This document shows, piece by piece, positions 17,907-25,488 of a DNA stretch of 64,000 nt. This DNA is from Vibrio qingdaonensis (GTDB lineage: Bacteria > Pseudomonadota > Gammaproteobacteria > Enterobacterales > Vibrionaceae). A program made the translations under genes and the position numbers. Location of the stretch: positions 1-64,000 of the forward strand of contig NZ_JAKRRY010000026.1 of NCBI RefSeq assembly GCF_026191675.1, read 5' to 3'. How positions within the stretch are numbered: the stretch's first letter is position 1; each line of letters opens with the position of its first letter. A model generated the notes under the pieces. The model was given only the letters and a program-made list of their open reading frames with translations, searched no databases and was not told where the DNA came from.

Positions 17907-17983
17907 TGGCGCGCTCTGGAGGATTCGAACCTCCGACCGCCTGGTTCGTAGCCAGGTACTCTATCCAGCTGAGCTAAGAGCGC
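17907..17983 (-). tRNA. tRNA-Arg(ACG), copy 2 (acceptor type GCGCTC)
   Basis: 77 nt with encoded CCA. It has the same body and ACG anticodon as copy 1, but the acceptor stem is GCGCTC/GAGCGC, paired changes on both sides. Confidence 0.98.
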
Positions 17984-18045
17984 ACAAAGTTTTAATATCG
18001 TATTCTTTTTAAGAAAACCATATCAGGATCTAAGACCCTAAAAGG

Positions 18046-18122
18046 TGGCGCGTCCTGGAGGATTCGAACCTCCGACCGCCTGGTTCGTAGCCAGGTACTC
18101 TATCCAGCTGAGCTAAGGACGC
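18046..18122 (-). tRNA. tRNA-Arg(ACG), copy 3 (acceptor type GCGTCC)
   Basis: 77 nt with encoded CCA, anticodon ACG, GCGTCC/GGACGC acceptor stem; 254 bases from copy 1, marking the repeat unit. Confidence 0.98.
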
Positions 18123-18162
18123 ACGGGATGTTTAATATTGCTATTAAACATTTTCCAAATTG

Positions 18163-18239
18163 TGGCGCGCTCTGGAGGATTCGAACCTCCGACCGCCTGG
18201 TTCGTAGCCAGGTACTCTATCCAGCTGAGCTAAGAGCGC
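18163..18239 (-). tRNA. tRNA-Arg(ACG), copy 4 (acceptor type GCGCTC)
   Basis: 77 nt with encoded CCA, anticodon ACG, GCGCTC/GAGCGC acceptor stem; 256 bases from copy 2. Confidence 0.98.
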
Positions 18240-18302
18240 ACAAAGTTTTGATGTCGTATTCTTTTTCAAGAGAGCGGCATCAGGATCTAAGACCCTAAAA
18301 AG

Positions 18303-18379
18303 TGGCGCGTCCTGGAGGATTCGAACCTCCGACCGCCTGGTTCGTAGCCAGGTACTCTATCCAGCTGAGCTAAGGACGC
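18303..18379 (-). tRNA. tRNA-Arg(ACG), copy 5 (acceptor type GCGTCC)
   Basis: 77 nt with encoded CCA, anticodon ACG, GCGTCC/GGACGC acceptor stem; 257 bases from copy 3. Confidence 0.98.
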
Positions 18380-18418
18380 ACAGTATGCTCGATATTACTA
18401 TCAAACATTTTCAAATTG

Positions 18419-18495
18419 TGGCGCGCTCTGGAGGATTCGAACCTCCGACCGCCTGGTTCGTAGCCAGGTACTCTATCCAGCTGAGCTAAGAGCGC
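18419..18495 (-). tRNA. tRNA-Arg(ACG), copy 6 (acceptor type GCGCTC)
   Basis: 77 nt with encoded CCA, anticodon ACG, GCGCTC/GAGCGC acceptor stem; 256 bases from copy 4. It closes the threefold two-gene repeat. Confidence 0.98.
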
Positions 18496-18560
18496 GCAGA
18501 ATGTGAAGCATATCACATTAAATTGTCTTGAGAACAAAAAAATTGACTCAAGGTCAATAA

Positions 18561-18653
18561 TGGCGGTGAGGGAGGGATTCGAACCCTCGATACGGCTATA
18601 AACCGTATACTCCCTTAGCAGGGGAGCGCCTTCAGCCTCTCGGCCACCTCACC
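18561..18653 (-). tRNA. tRNA-Ser(GCT), copy 1
   Basis: 93 nt with encoded CCA and the long variable arm typical of serine tRNAs. Anticodon GCT reads AGU/AGC. Identical to the second copy at 18817. Confidence 0.98.
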
Positions 18654-18688
18654 GTCTTGTATTGCTAATCTTCCTTTGCAAGGGGAAG

Positions 18689-18765
18689 TGGCGCGCTCTG
18701 GAGGATTCGAACCTCCGACCGCCTGGTTCGTAGCCAGGTACTCTATCCAGCTGAGCTAAGAGCGC
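18689..18765 (-). tRNA. tRNA-Arg(ACG), copy 7 (acceptor type GCGCTC)
   Basis: 77 nt with encoded CCA, anticodon ACG, acceptor type GCGCTC. It lies alone between the two serine tRNAs, outside the threefold repeat. Confidence 0.98.
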
Positions 18766-18816
18766 ATCATTTACTTCGTTTTATGAATTGCTTCATAAAA
18801 TTAAGCAGTGCAAGAA

Positions 18817-18909
18817 TGGCGGTGAGGGAGGGATTCGAACCCTCGATACGGCTATAAACCGTATACTCCCTTAGCAGGGGAGCGCCTTCAGCCTCTCGGC
18901 CACCTCACC
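18817..18909 (-). tRNA. tRNA-Ser(GCT), copy 2
   Basis: 93 nt with encoded CCA, identical to the copy at 18561. First tRNA of the operon in transcription order. Confidence 0.98.
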
Positions 18910-18924
18910 GTCTTGCGGAGGCAC

Positions 18925-18952
18925 ATATTACGATTTACCAAAAATAAGTCAA
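18925..18952 (-). promoter_or_regulatory. Promoter of the Ser/Arg tRNA operon
   Basis: Minus strand: TTGACT (18947-18952), 16-base spacer, TAATAT (18925-18930), then a G+C-rich GTGCCTCCGC discriminator typical of stringently controlled stable-RNA promoters. The first tRNA begins about 15 bases downstream of the -10 box. Confidence 0.8.
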
Positions 18953-19081
18953 ACACTTTCTTGGCAAAAATTGCAAAAAACAGCTTAACCGTTGGCAAAT
19001 TAATCAAAGTGCCACATAAGCACATTTTCACTGTTTAAAATTCGCACTAAGTCTAAGACATAATGGCAAATTGTAGATAAT

Positions 19082-19106
19082 AAAAAGGCCAGCAAAATGC
19101 TAGCCC
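19082..19106 (-). terminator. Terminator of csrA
   Basis: GGGCTAGCA / TGCTGGCC hairpin with a short loop followed by T5 on the minus strand, 14 bases after the csrA stop. Confidence 0.88.
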
Positions 19107-19119
19107 TCTTTAAAAGAAA

Positions 19120-19317
19120 TTAGTAGTTGCCTGGTGCAACATTACCATTTCCCTTTTCTGCTTGAATGCGCATGTAAATTTCTTCACGGTGCACTGATAC
19201 TTCTTTAGGAGCATTAACACCAATGCGAACCTGGTTACCCTTTACACCCAATACAGTAACAGTGACTTCGTCACCAATCATTAATGTTTCACCAACACGG
19301 CGAGTCAAAATCAGCAT
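19120..19317 (-). CDS. csrA: Carbon storage regulator CsrA, RNA-binding translational regulator
   Basis: Homodimeric protein of 65 residues that binds GGA motifs in mRNA leaders and controls central carbon metabolism, motility and virulence. The sequence is canonical: MLILTRRVGETLMIGDEVTVTVLG, with Arg6/Arg7 and the C-terminal VHREEIY segment including Arg44, the RNA-binding residues. An AAGGAGC ribosome binding site precedes the ATG. It sits between lysC and the Ser/Arg tRNA operon, an arrangement shared across gammaproteobacteria (alaS-csrA-serV region of E. coli). Confidence 0.98.
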   Translation of the reverse strand: MLILTRRVGETLMIGDEVTVTVLGVKGNQVRIGVNAPKEVSVHREEIYMRIQAEKGNGNVAPGNY

Positions 19318-19409
19318 TCTTTGCTCCTTGAGTAATCTCTAATTATCTTGCTACGAAACACATTATCCAACATAAGTTATATTTTCGTAAACTATCTTCT
19401 AACAACTAT

Positions 19410-20597
19410 TTACCCCAAATAGGCCAATTTCTCTTCTCTTGAAACGGTGTCATTGGAAATAATGTAGTTATCATGCAGTACGTTAGCCGCTTTGTCGATA
19501 GCCTCGGAGGCTATAACGAAAGTAAATGAGTGTTTATCTTCACAAAAGTGTAGAACAGATATTTCCGCCAAGTTGAGAAGTTGTTGAGATTGTGAGGTAA
19601 AGGGTGGCGAGATATCTCCCACAACGGTTACCAGCCCTACTGGACTTTTTTCTGTCGCAACCTCGGATAACATGGCCACAACTCTGTGTATGGCATCAGG
19701 CTGAGCAATTAGGGTGTAATCAGCATCATCGGTAATCTGACAATCAATCTCGATACCACACAACTTAATTTGCTGGTCAATACGCTGCTTTTGGTGCGCT
19801 GGTATCGATATTGCGAGCAAATGCTTTTTCAATGCGATACCAGACATACCTGGTGTGGGGTTCCATCCCTTAACCAACGTGCCAGATCCTGATTCAAAGC
19901 TTGAGAGTACACGTAGAGGAACATCATTTTTCCCGGCATGCGTTACGCAAGGTAGGTGCAGTACTTTTGCCCCTTTTTTCGACATAACTTCCATAGTGGT
20001 AAAGTCAATTTTATCTAAACACTTCGCATTCACCACAACACGTGGGTCAGCGGTATAAACACCCGCTACATCAGTATAGATTTGGCACTCATCAGCCAAC
20101 AGCGCGGCCGCTAGTGTTACTGCGGTCGTGTCCGAGCCCCCCCTTCCCAGAGTAGTAATATCGCCAAGGGCATTAACCCCTTGAAAACCTGCAACAATAA
20201 CAATGATTTCATCGTCTAGGTAGCGCTGTATTACTTGCGTGTTTATTTCGCTAATCGTGGCGTGGTTATGCTGATTATTTGTCTGGATCTGAGCTTGCTG
20301 CCCTGTCAACGAGACAGAATGATGCCCTAATTTACTCAAGGCCATGGCTAACAGTGCCATGGACACTTGCTCCCCCGTAGAGAGCAGGACATCGAGCTCA
20401 CGAGCATTCGGTACACTATCAATTTGTTTTGCCAACTCAACTAAGCGATTTGTCTCACCTGACATCGCAGATACCACGACTACAAGTCGATTACCCGCCA
20501 ATTTAGCTTGAATCACTTGCTTTGCAACGCTTTGAATTCGCTCAATAGAGCCAACCGAAGTCCCACCAAATTTTTGTACGATTAGCGGTTTGTTCAC
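19410..20597 (-). CDS. lysC: Aspartate kinase, monofunctional
   Basis: Phosphorylates aspartate, the committed step to lysine, threonine, methionine and diaminopimelate. The kinase domain begins with VQKFGGTSVGS (residues 7-17) and includes the substrate loop GRGGSDTTAV near 150; two ACT domains (about 255-395) probably bind regulatory amino acids. There is no homoserine dehydrogenase domain. Start is GTG at 20595-20597 with GGAAGG six to ten bases ahead; that ribosome binding site lies inside the end of a 41-codon ORF (20604-20729), suggesting translational coupling. The symbol lysC is by family; which amino acid inhibits the enzyme cannot be read from the sequence. Confidence 0.93.
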   Translation of the reverse strand: MNKPLIVQKFGGTSVGSIERIQSVAKQVIQAKLAGNRLVVVVSAMSGETNRLVELAKQIDSVPNARELDVLLSTGEQVSMALLAMALSKLGHHSVSLTGQQAQIQTNNQHNHATISEINTQVIQRYLDDEIIVIVAGFQGVNALGDITTLGRGGSDTTAVTLAAALLADECQIYTDVAGVYTADPRVVVNAKCLDKIDFTTMEVMSKKGAKVLHLPCVTHAGKNDVPLRVLSSFESGSGTLVKGWNPTPGMSGIALKKHLLAISIPAHQKQRIDQQIKLCGIEIDCQITDDADYTLIAQPDAIHRVVAMLSEVATEKSPVGLVTVVGDISPPFTSQSQQLLNLAEISVLHFCEDKHSFTFVIASEAIDKAANVLHDNYIISNDTVSREEKLAYLG

Positions 20598-20603
20598 CAG
20601 TTT

Positions 20604-20729
20604 TCACCTTCCCAGACAGCAGTAATGTGCCTTTGACTCATTGGGATCTACACCATTTGCCAGCTGAACCAGTCCTTCGTTAGCAGCAGCCAACACACTC
20701 GAAGCATGGTAAAGCTCTAGCGTGGTCAT
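20604..20729 (-). CDS. Small ORF directly upstream of lysC, 41 codons
   Basis: ATG at 20729 to TGA at 20604. The product begins MTTLELYHASSVLAAANEG and ends with a Cys-Cys-Leu-Gly-Arg tail; composition is protein-like and partly helical. Its last codons contain the lysC ribosome binding site and its stop lies six bases before the lysC GTG, so translation of one could govern the other. There is no run of Lys, Thr or Met codons, which argues against classical attenuation. No good ribosome binding site precedes the ATG, but a TATAAT (20741-20746) lies 12 bases upstream, which would make the message nearly leaderless. Function unknown. Confidence 0.45.
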   Translation of the reverse strand: MTTLELYHASSVLAAANEGLVQLANGVDPNESKAHYCCLGR

Positions 20730-20800
20730 AGAACCATAAAATTATAACGCATTAGTTTGCATTGCCATTGACTGCGCTTATCAAAGGCACCTTAAAGCAA

Positions 20801-20834
20801 CAATGCCCAATCAATAGCTATTGATTGGGCATTG
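20801..20834. terminator. 34-base perfect palindrome after alaS
   Basis: CAATGCCCAATCAATAG and its exact reverse complement abut with no spacer, giving a hairpin of about 15 bp with a four-base loop. Located 19 bases after the alaS stop, so it most likely terminates alaS, although the following T-tract (TTGCTTT) is weak. Confidence 0.75.
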
Positions 20835-20852
20835 TATTACGAGCTTAAATCG

Positions 20853-23438
20853 TTACAAGCGTTCTTCTAACCAAACGCGTACCGACAGAAGCGCTTCTGG
20901 CAGTGCCTCAACATCTGTGCCTCCAGCTTGGGCCATATCTGGACGGCCACCGCCTTTACCACCAATCTGTTCCGCTACCATCTTAACGAGATCACCCGCT
21001 TTGACTTTACCGATAAGATCTTTTGTCACACCAGCAATAAGACCGACTTTTCCATCCGCTACGTTGGCAATCAAAATAACGCCGCTACCCACTTGGTTCT
21101 TAGCATTATCGACCATAGTACGTAAGTTTTTATTGTCAGCACCTTCAATCGCTGCGACCAATACTTTTGTCCCTGCGATGTCTTCAACTTTACCCATGAT
21201 ATTGGCACTTTCTGCCGCCGCCATCTTGTCTTTCAGTTGTTGAATTTCTTTTTCAAGCGACTTCGACTTTTGAGCCGACTCTGCGAGTTTGGCTTCTAGT
21301 GCATGCTGTTGAGCTTCCACAGCATCAAGTGCTGTTTCACCCGTTACCGCTTCAATACGACGGATCCCGGCAGCAATACCACCTTCTGACGTGATCTTAA
21401 ACAGACCAATATCACCCGTATTGTGTGCGTGAATACCGCCACACAATTCCGTTGAGAAGTCACCCATTGAAAGTACGCGAACTTCTTCGTCATATTTCTC
21501 GCCAAAGAGCGCCATCGCGCCTTTTTTCTTCGCCGATTCAATGTCCATAACTTGAGTTTCAATGCTATGGTTAATTCGAACTTGCGCGTTAACAAGTCGT
21601 TCAACTTCTTTAATTTCTGCTTTTGTCATGGCTTCTAAATGAGAGAAGTCAAAACGCAAGCTGTCGGCTTTAACTAAAGAGCCTTTCTGTGCAACATGCT
21701 CACCTAATACTTGACGCAATGCAGCGTGCAATAAGTGGGTCGCCGAGTGATTCAACGTAATCGCAGCACGACGCTCAGCATCAACGATGGCATCCACATC
21801 ATCATGTTTAGCAAGCACACCTTCAATCAGCTCGCCATGGTGCGCAATCGCATTACCTAGCTTTTGAGTATCTTCAACTTTGAAGCGTCCTGCCGATGTT
21901 TTCAATACACCAGCATCACCACACTGACCACCAGACTCAGCGTAGAAAGGCGTTTCTTCAAGAATCACAATCGCTTTATCGCCCGCAGAGAGTGCGTCGA
22001 CTTCTTTGCCTTCAACAAATAGTGCTGCAACCGTGCTAGCCCCTTGCGTCGCGCTATAACCACAGAACTCGGTGTTTGTGTCAACTTTGATCGTCGCATT
22101 GTAATCAGTACCAAATTGACCCGCTTCGCGAGCACGTTGGCGCTGTGCTTCCATTGCTTTTTCAAAGCCTGCTTCATCAATAGTAAACTCGCGTTCACGA
22201 GCCACATCATTGGTTAAGTCAGCAGGGAAGCCGTAAGTATCGTAAAGCTTAAACACGGTTTCGCCATCAAGGATTTTCTCGTCGCCAAGTGCGTCTAGGG
22301 CATCATTTAGGATGACCATGCCACGCTCAAGTGTACGGCTAAAGTTTTCCTCTTCGATACGTAGTACTTTTTCAACCAGCGCCTGCTGCTTCTTCAGTTC
22401 TTCGCCAGCTGTGCCCATGATCGTAGCCAGAGTGCCAACAAGCTTATAGAAGAACGCACCTTGTGCCCCCAGCTTGTTACCGTGACGTACAGCGCGACGA
22501 ATAATACGACGTAATACGTAACCACGACCTTCATTTGAAGGCATCACACCATCAACGATCAGGAATGAACATGAACGAATGTGGTCTGCAATAACACGTA
22601 ACGACTGGTTAGATAGGTCTTCATAACCAATCGTCTCTGCCGCGTCTTTGATTAGTGTTTGGAAAACATCGATTTCATAGTTGGAGTGCACCCCTTGCAT
22701 GATGGCAGAGATACGCTCAATACCCATGCCCGTATCTACTGACGGCTTAGGTAATGGCTCCATCGTACCGTCAGCGTGACGGTTGAACTGCATAAAGACG
22801 TTGTTCCAGATCTCGATAAAGCGGTCACCATCTTCTTCAGGCGTACCAGGGCGTCCACCCCAAATGTGCTCACCGTGATCATAGAATATTTCCGTACAAG
22901 GACCACATGGACCCGTATCACCCATCTGCCAGAAATTATCTGACTCGTAGGCTTTACCACCTTTTTTGTCACCAATACGGATAATACGGTCAGCAGGAAT
23001 ACCAACTTTTTTATTCCAAATCTCAAACGCTTCGTCATCTGTCTCGTAGATTGTGACTAATAGGCGCTCTTGTGGAAGTTTCAATGCTTCTGTCAGGAAT
23101 TCCCAAGCAAAGCCAATCGCATCTTCTTTGAAGTAATCACCAAAGCTGAAGTTACCCAGCATTTCGAAGAAAGTATGGTGACGAGCAGTAAAGCCAACGT
23201 TTTCAAGATCGTTGTGTTTACCACCAGCACGGACACAACGCTGCGACGTCGTCGCACGCGTATAGCTGCGTTTTTCTGAACCTAGGAAGCAGTCTTTGAA
23301 CTGGTTCATCCCGGCGTTAGTGAAAAGCAACGTTGGATCATTGTGAGGAACCAATGATGAACTTTCTACGATTTGGTGCCCTTTGCTCTCAAAGAACTTA
23401 AGGAACGCGTTGCGAACCTCATCTGTGCTCATGTACAT
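20853..23438 (-). CDS. alaS: Alanyl-tRNA synthetase
   Basis: Charges tRNA-Ala and edits Ser/Gly mischarging. I place the start at ATG 23438 (MYMSTDEVRNAF, 861 residues) where AGGAAA lies 8-9 bases ahead; a longer frame to 23480 has no ribosome binding site. Catalytic domain at the N-terminus (SSSLVPHNDPTLLFTNAGMNQF, RCVRAGGKHNDLENVG), editing domain with NHSATHLLHAALR and CGGIHAHNTGDIG zinc-site motifs, then the C-terminal DHHA1/C-Ala region. It lies between recA and lysC; recX, which separates recA from alaS in E. coli, is missing here. Confidence 0.97.
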   Translation of the reverse strand: MYMSTDEVRNAFLKFFESKGHQIVESSSLVPHNDPTLLFTNAGMNQFKDCFLGSEKRSYTRATTSQRCVRAGGKHNDLENVGFTARHHTFFEMLGNFSFGDYFKEDAIGFAWEFLTEALKLPQERLLVTIYETDDEAFEIWNKKVGIPADRIIRIGDKKGGKAYESDNFWQMGDTGPCGPCTEIFYDHGEHIWGGRPGTPEEDGDRFIEIWNNVFMQFNRHADGTMEPLPKPSVDTGMGIERISAIMQGVHSNYEIDVFQTLIKDAAETIGYEDLSNQSLRVIADHIRSCSFLIVDGVMPSNEGRGYVLRRIIRRAVRHGNKLGAQGAFFYKLVGTLATIMGTAGEELKKQQALVEKVLRIEEENFSRTLERGMVILNDALDALGDEKILDGETVFKLYDTYGFPADLTNDVAREREFTIDEAGFEKAMEAQRQRAREAGQFGTDYNATIKVDTNTEFCGYSATQGASTVAALFVEGKEVDALSAGDKAIVILEETPFYAESGGQCGDAGVLKTSAGRFKVEDTQKLGNAIAHHGELIEGVLAKHDDVDAIVDAERRAAITLNHSATHLLHAALRQVLGEHVAQKGSLVKADSLRFDFSHLEAMTKAEIKEVERLVNAQVRINHSIETQVMDIESAKKKGAMALFGEKYDEEVRVLSMGDFSTELCGGIHAHNTGDIGLFKITSEGGIAAGIRRIEAVTGETALDAVEAQQHALEAKLAESAQKSKSLEKEIQQLKDKMAAAESANIMGKVEDIAGTKVLVAAIEGADNKNLRTMVDNAKNQVGSGVILIANVADGKVGLIAGVTKDLIGKVKAGDLVKMVAEQIGGKGGGRPDMAQAGGTDVEALPEALLSVRVWLEERL

Positions 23439-23605
23439 GCAGCTTTTCCTGAAATAATTCGAGTTAGATTTTGGGGACATATTGTAACCCCATGAATAAG
23501 CATTCGCCTAGTCTTCTCATAAAAAAGGACAGAAACAAAGCGATTTCATCGGTCATGTTAGGCAAGAAAAGTGATGTCTGCTACACAGACTTTACCGATA
23601 GAAAT

Positions 23606-23635
23606 AATAAAGCCCCGCATTAGCGAGGCTTTATT
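23606..23635 (-). terminator. Terminator of recA
   Basis: AATAAAGCCTCGC / GCGGGGCTTTATT stem with one mismatch and a four-base loop, followed on the minus strand by TTATTATTT; 41 bases after the recA stop. Confidence 0.88.
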
Positions 23636-23676
23636 CAATTTCAATCTATTTTAGGACGAGACAAGCTCAGTCAGCG

Positions 23677-24717
23677 TTAGAATTCTTCTTCTGCTGGAGC
23701 TTCACCTTTTTCAGGCTCTTCTGGTAGCGCAGGGGTAAGCAACATTTCACGAAGTTTTGTATCAATCGCTAGTGCAGCCTCAGGGTTTTCACGAAGATAT
23801 TTACCTGCGTTTGCTTTACCTTGACCAATTTTATCGCCATTGTAGCTGTACCATGCACCGGCTTTTTCAACGAGCTTGTGCTTCACGCCTAAGTCAATCA
23901 GCTCACCTTCACGGTTAAAACCTTTGCCATACAAAATTTGCGTTTCTGCTTGCTTAAATGGCGCAGCAATTTTGTTCTTAACGACCTTGATACGTGTTTC
24001 GTTACCAACAATCTCATCGCCTTCTTTGATAGAACCTGTGCGACGGATATCAAGACGAACGGAAGCATAAAACTTAAGTGCGTTACCACCCGTGGTTGTC
24101 TCTGGGTTACCAAACATCACACCAATCTTCATACGAATTTGGTTGATGAAAATACACATACAGTTAGACTGCTTAAGGTTACCTGTTAGCTTACGCATTG
24201 CTTGAGATAACATACGAGCTTGCAGACCCATGTGGCTATCGCCCATTTCGCCTTCAATTTCAGCTTTTGGCGTTAGTGCTGCAACCGAGTCGACAACCAT
24301 GACATCAATCGCACCAGAACGCGCTAATGCATCACAAATTTCAAGCGCTTGCTCACCCGTATCTGGCTGAGAAACCAACAGTGCATCGATATCTACACCT
24401 AGCTTTTTAGCATAAATCGGGTCGAGTGCGTGTTCTGCATCGATGAAAGCACAAGTTTTACCAACACGTTGCGCTGCCGCAATCAGTTCGAGTGTTAACG
24501 TGGTTTTACCTGATGATTCTGGACCGTAAACTTCAACGATACGTCCCATTGGCAGACCACCCGCTCCCAACGCGATATCAAGAGAAAGTGAACCCGTTGA
24601 GATAGTTTCAACATCCATCGTACGGTTGTCACCAAGGCGCATGATAGAACCTTTACCAAATTGTTTTTCAATTTGACCTAGTGCTGCTGCTAATGCCTTT
24701 TGTTTATTCTCGTCCAT
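23677..24717 (-). CDS. recA: Recombinase A
   Basis: DNA-dependent ATPase that forms filaments on single-stranded DNA, carries out strand exchange and stimulates LexA self-cleavage. The start at ATG 24717 (MDENKQKALAAALGQIEKQFG, 346 residues) is set by GGAG at the usual distance; a GTG 12 bases upstream is inside that site. The Walker A GPESSGKTT (66-74), the VVDSVAALTP strand and the DNA-binding loop around FINQIRMKIGVMFGNPETTTGG are intact, and the C-terminus is acidic as usual. A LexA box overlaps the promoter. pncC lies upstream in the same direction. Confidence 0.99.
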   Translation of the reverse strand: MDENKQKALAAALGQIEKQFGKGSIMRLGDNRTMDVETISTGSLSLDIALGAGGLPMGRIVEVYGPESSGKTTLTLELIAAAQRVGKTCAFIDAEHALDPIYAKKLGVDIDALLVSQPDTGEQALEICDALARSGAIDVMVVDSVAALTPKAEIEGEMGDSHMGLQARMLSQAMRKLTGNLKQSNCMCIFINQIRMKIGVMFGNPETTTGGNALKFYASVRLDIRRTGSIKEGDEIVGNETRIKVVKNKIAAPFKQAETQILYGKGFNREGELIDLGVKHKLVEKAGAWYSYNGDKIGQGKANAGKYLRENPEAALAIDTKLREMLLTPALPEEPEKGEAPAEEEF

Positions 24718-24813
24718 TACTTTCTCCACAAGTATCCGCTAGGGATAACACGCTATGCGCAATTCTTAAAATAAGTGAGCGGTTAGTATTAAAAGTGACC
24801 GCGATATGGTTTT

Positions 24814-24841
24814 ATTATACTGTTGATTCATACAGTGTCTA
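24814..24841 (-). promoter_or_regulatory. recA promoter
   Basis: Minus strand -35 TAGACA (24836-24841), 16-base spacer, perfect -10 TATAAT (24814-24819). The LexA box overlaps the spacer and both hexamers. Confidence 0.8.
24818..24837. promoter_or_regulatory. LexA (SOS) box of recA
   Basis: TACTGTTGATTCATACAGTG matches the CTGT-N8-ACAG consensus and differs little from the E. coli recA box. It lies across the recA promoter, so LexA blocks transcription until DNA damage. Confidence 0.92.
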
Positions 24842-24865
24842 TAGCTGTATGAAAATTTTATTGGT

Positions 24866-25366
24866 TTATTTAAAAGGGCGCCCTTCTAGAACCGAATGAT
24901 ACAAGATGAGCAAAGCATGCAACACCGCTTGTTGTCTGACTTGCGCACGATCTCCACGAAAACAACACGTCTCCGTCAAGCTCCACCCTGAAGAGGATGC
25001 CCAAGCAAAACATACCGTCCCTACCGGTTTATCTTCTGTCCCGCCGCCAGGTCCTGCAATTCCACTAATTGCAACACTCAACGTCCCATTAGAAAACTGC
25101 AACGCGCCTCTCGCCATTTCAGTCACAACCGCTTCACTCACCGCCCCTTCTTGATGCAGCGTTTCTGACGATACTTGCAGCATCTCAAATTTAGCTTCAT
25201 TGCTATAAGTCACAAAGGCGCGGTCAAACCACGCCGAGCTCCCTGCTATATCAGTAATCGCCGTCGCGACCCCACCACCAGTGCAGGACTCCGCGGTGAC
25301 CAGCCGCTGATTTTTATCAAGGAGCAGCTCTCCAAGGGTTGCGCTTAATTCTTGAATATTGTGCAT
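24866..25366 (-). CDS. pncC: Nicotinamide-nucleotide amidohydrolase (CinA C-terminal family)
   Basis: Single-domain CinA-type protein of 166 residues that deamidates NMN to nicotinic acid mononucleotide in NAD recycling. The family signature LVTAESCTGGGVATAITD (nucleophile Ser/Thr region) and the SGIAGPGGGTEDKPVGTVCFAW loop are intact. The ATG at 25366 has AAGGA eight bases ahead and is preferred over the ATG at 25375. It lacks the N-terminal MoaB-like domain of full CinA. Upstream of recA in the same direction, as in E. coli (ygaD-recA), but recA has its own promoter. Confidence 0.93.
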   Translation of the reverse strand: MHNIQELSATLGELLLDKNQRLVTAESCTGGGVATAITDIAGSSAWFDRAFVTYSNEAKFEMLQVSSETLHQEGAVSEAVVTEMARGALQFSNGTLSVAISGIAGPGGGTEDKPVGTVCFAWASSSGWSLTETCCFRGDRAQVRQQAVLHALLILYHSVLEGRPFK

Positions 25367-25488
25367 AAATTCCATCCTTCAACGCCGTTAACACAGCACG
25401 GTCGTACAGTTACTAACAATGTCTCTTTCCGCTCAGGGCGGTTTCACGTATCCTAACAACACTCCAAACTAGCAGCAAAGATGTCACA

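Noticed and set aside
17792..18765. CRISPR-like regular repeats
   Set aside because: The period of about 255 bases is explained entirely by tRNA-Arg genes and their duplicated spacers.
20598..20800. Lysine riboswitch ahead of lysC
   Set aside because: I could not find the conserved aptamer elements; most of the leader is taken by the 41-codon ORF.
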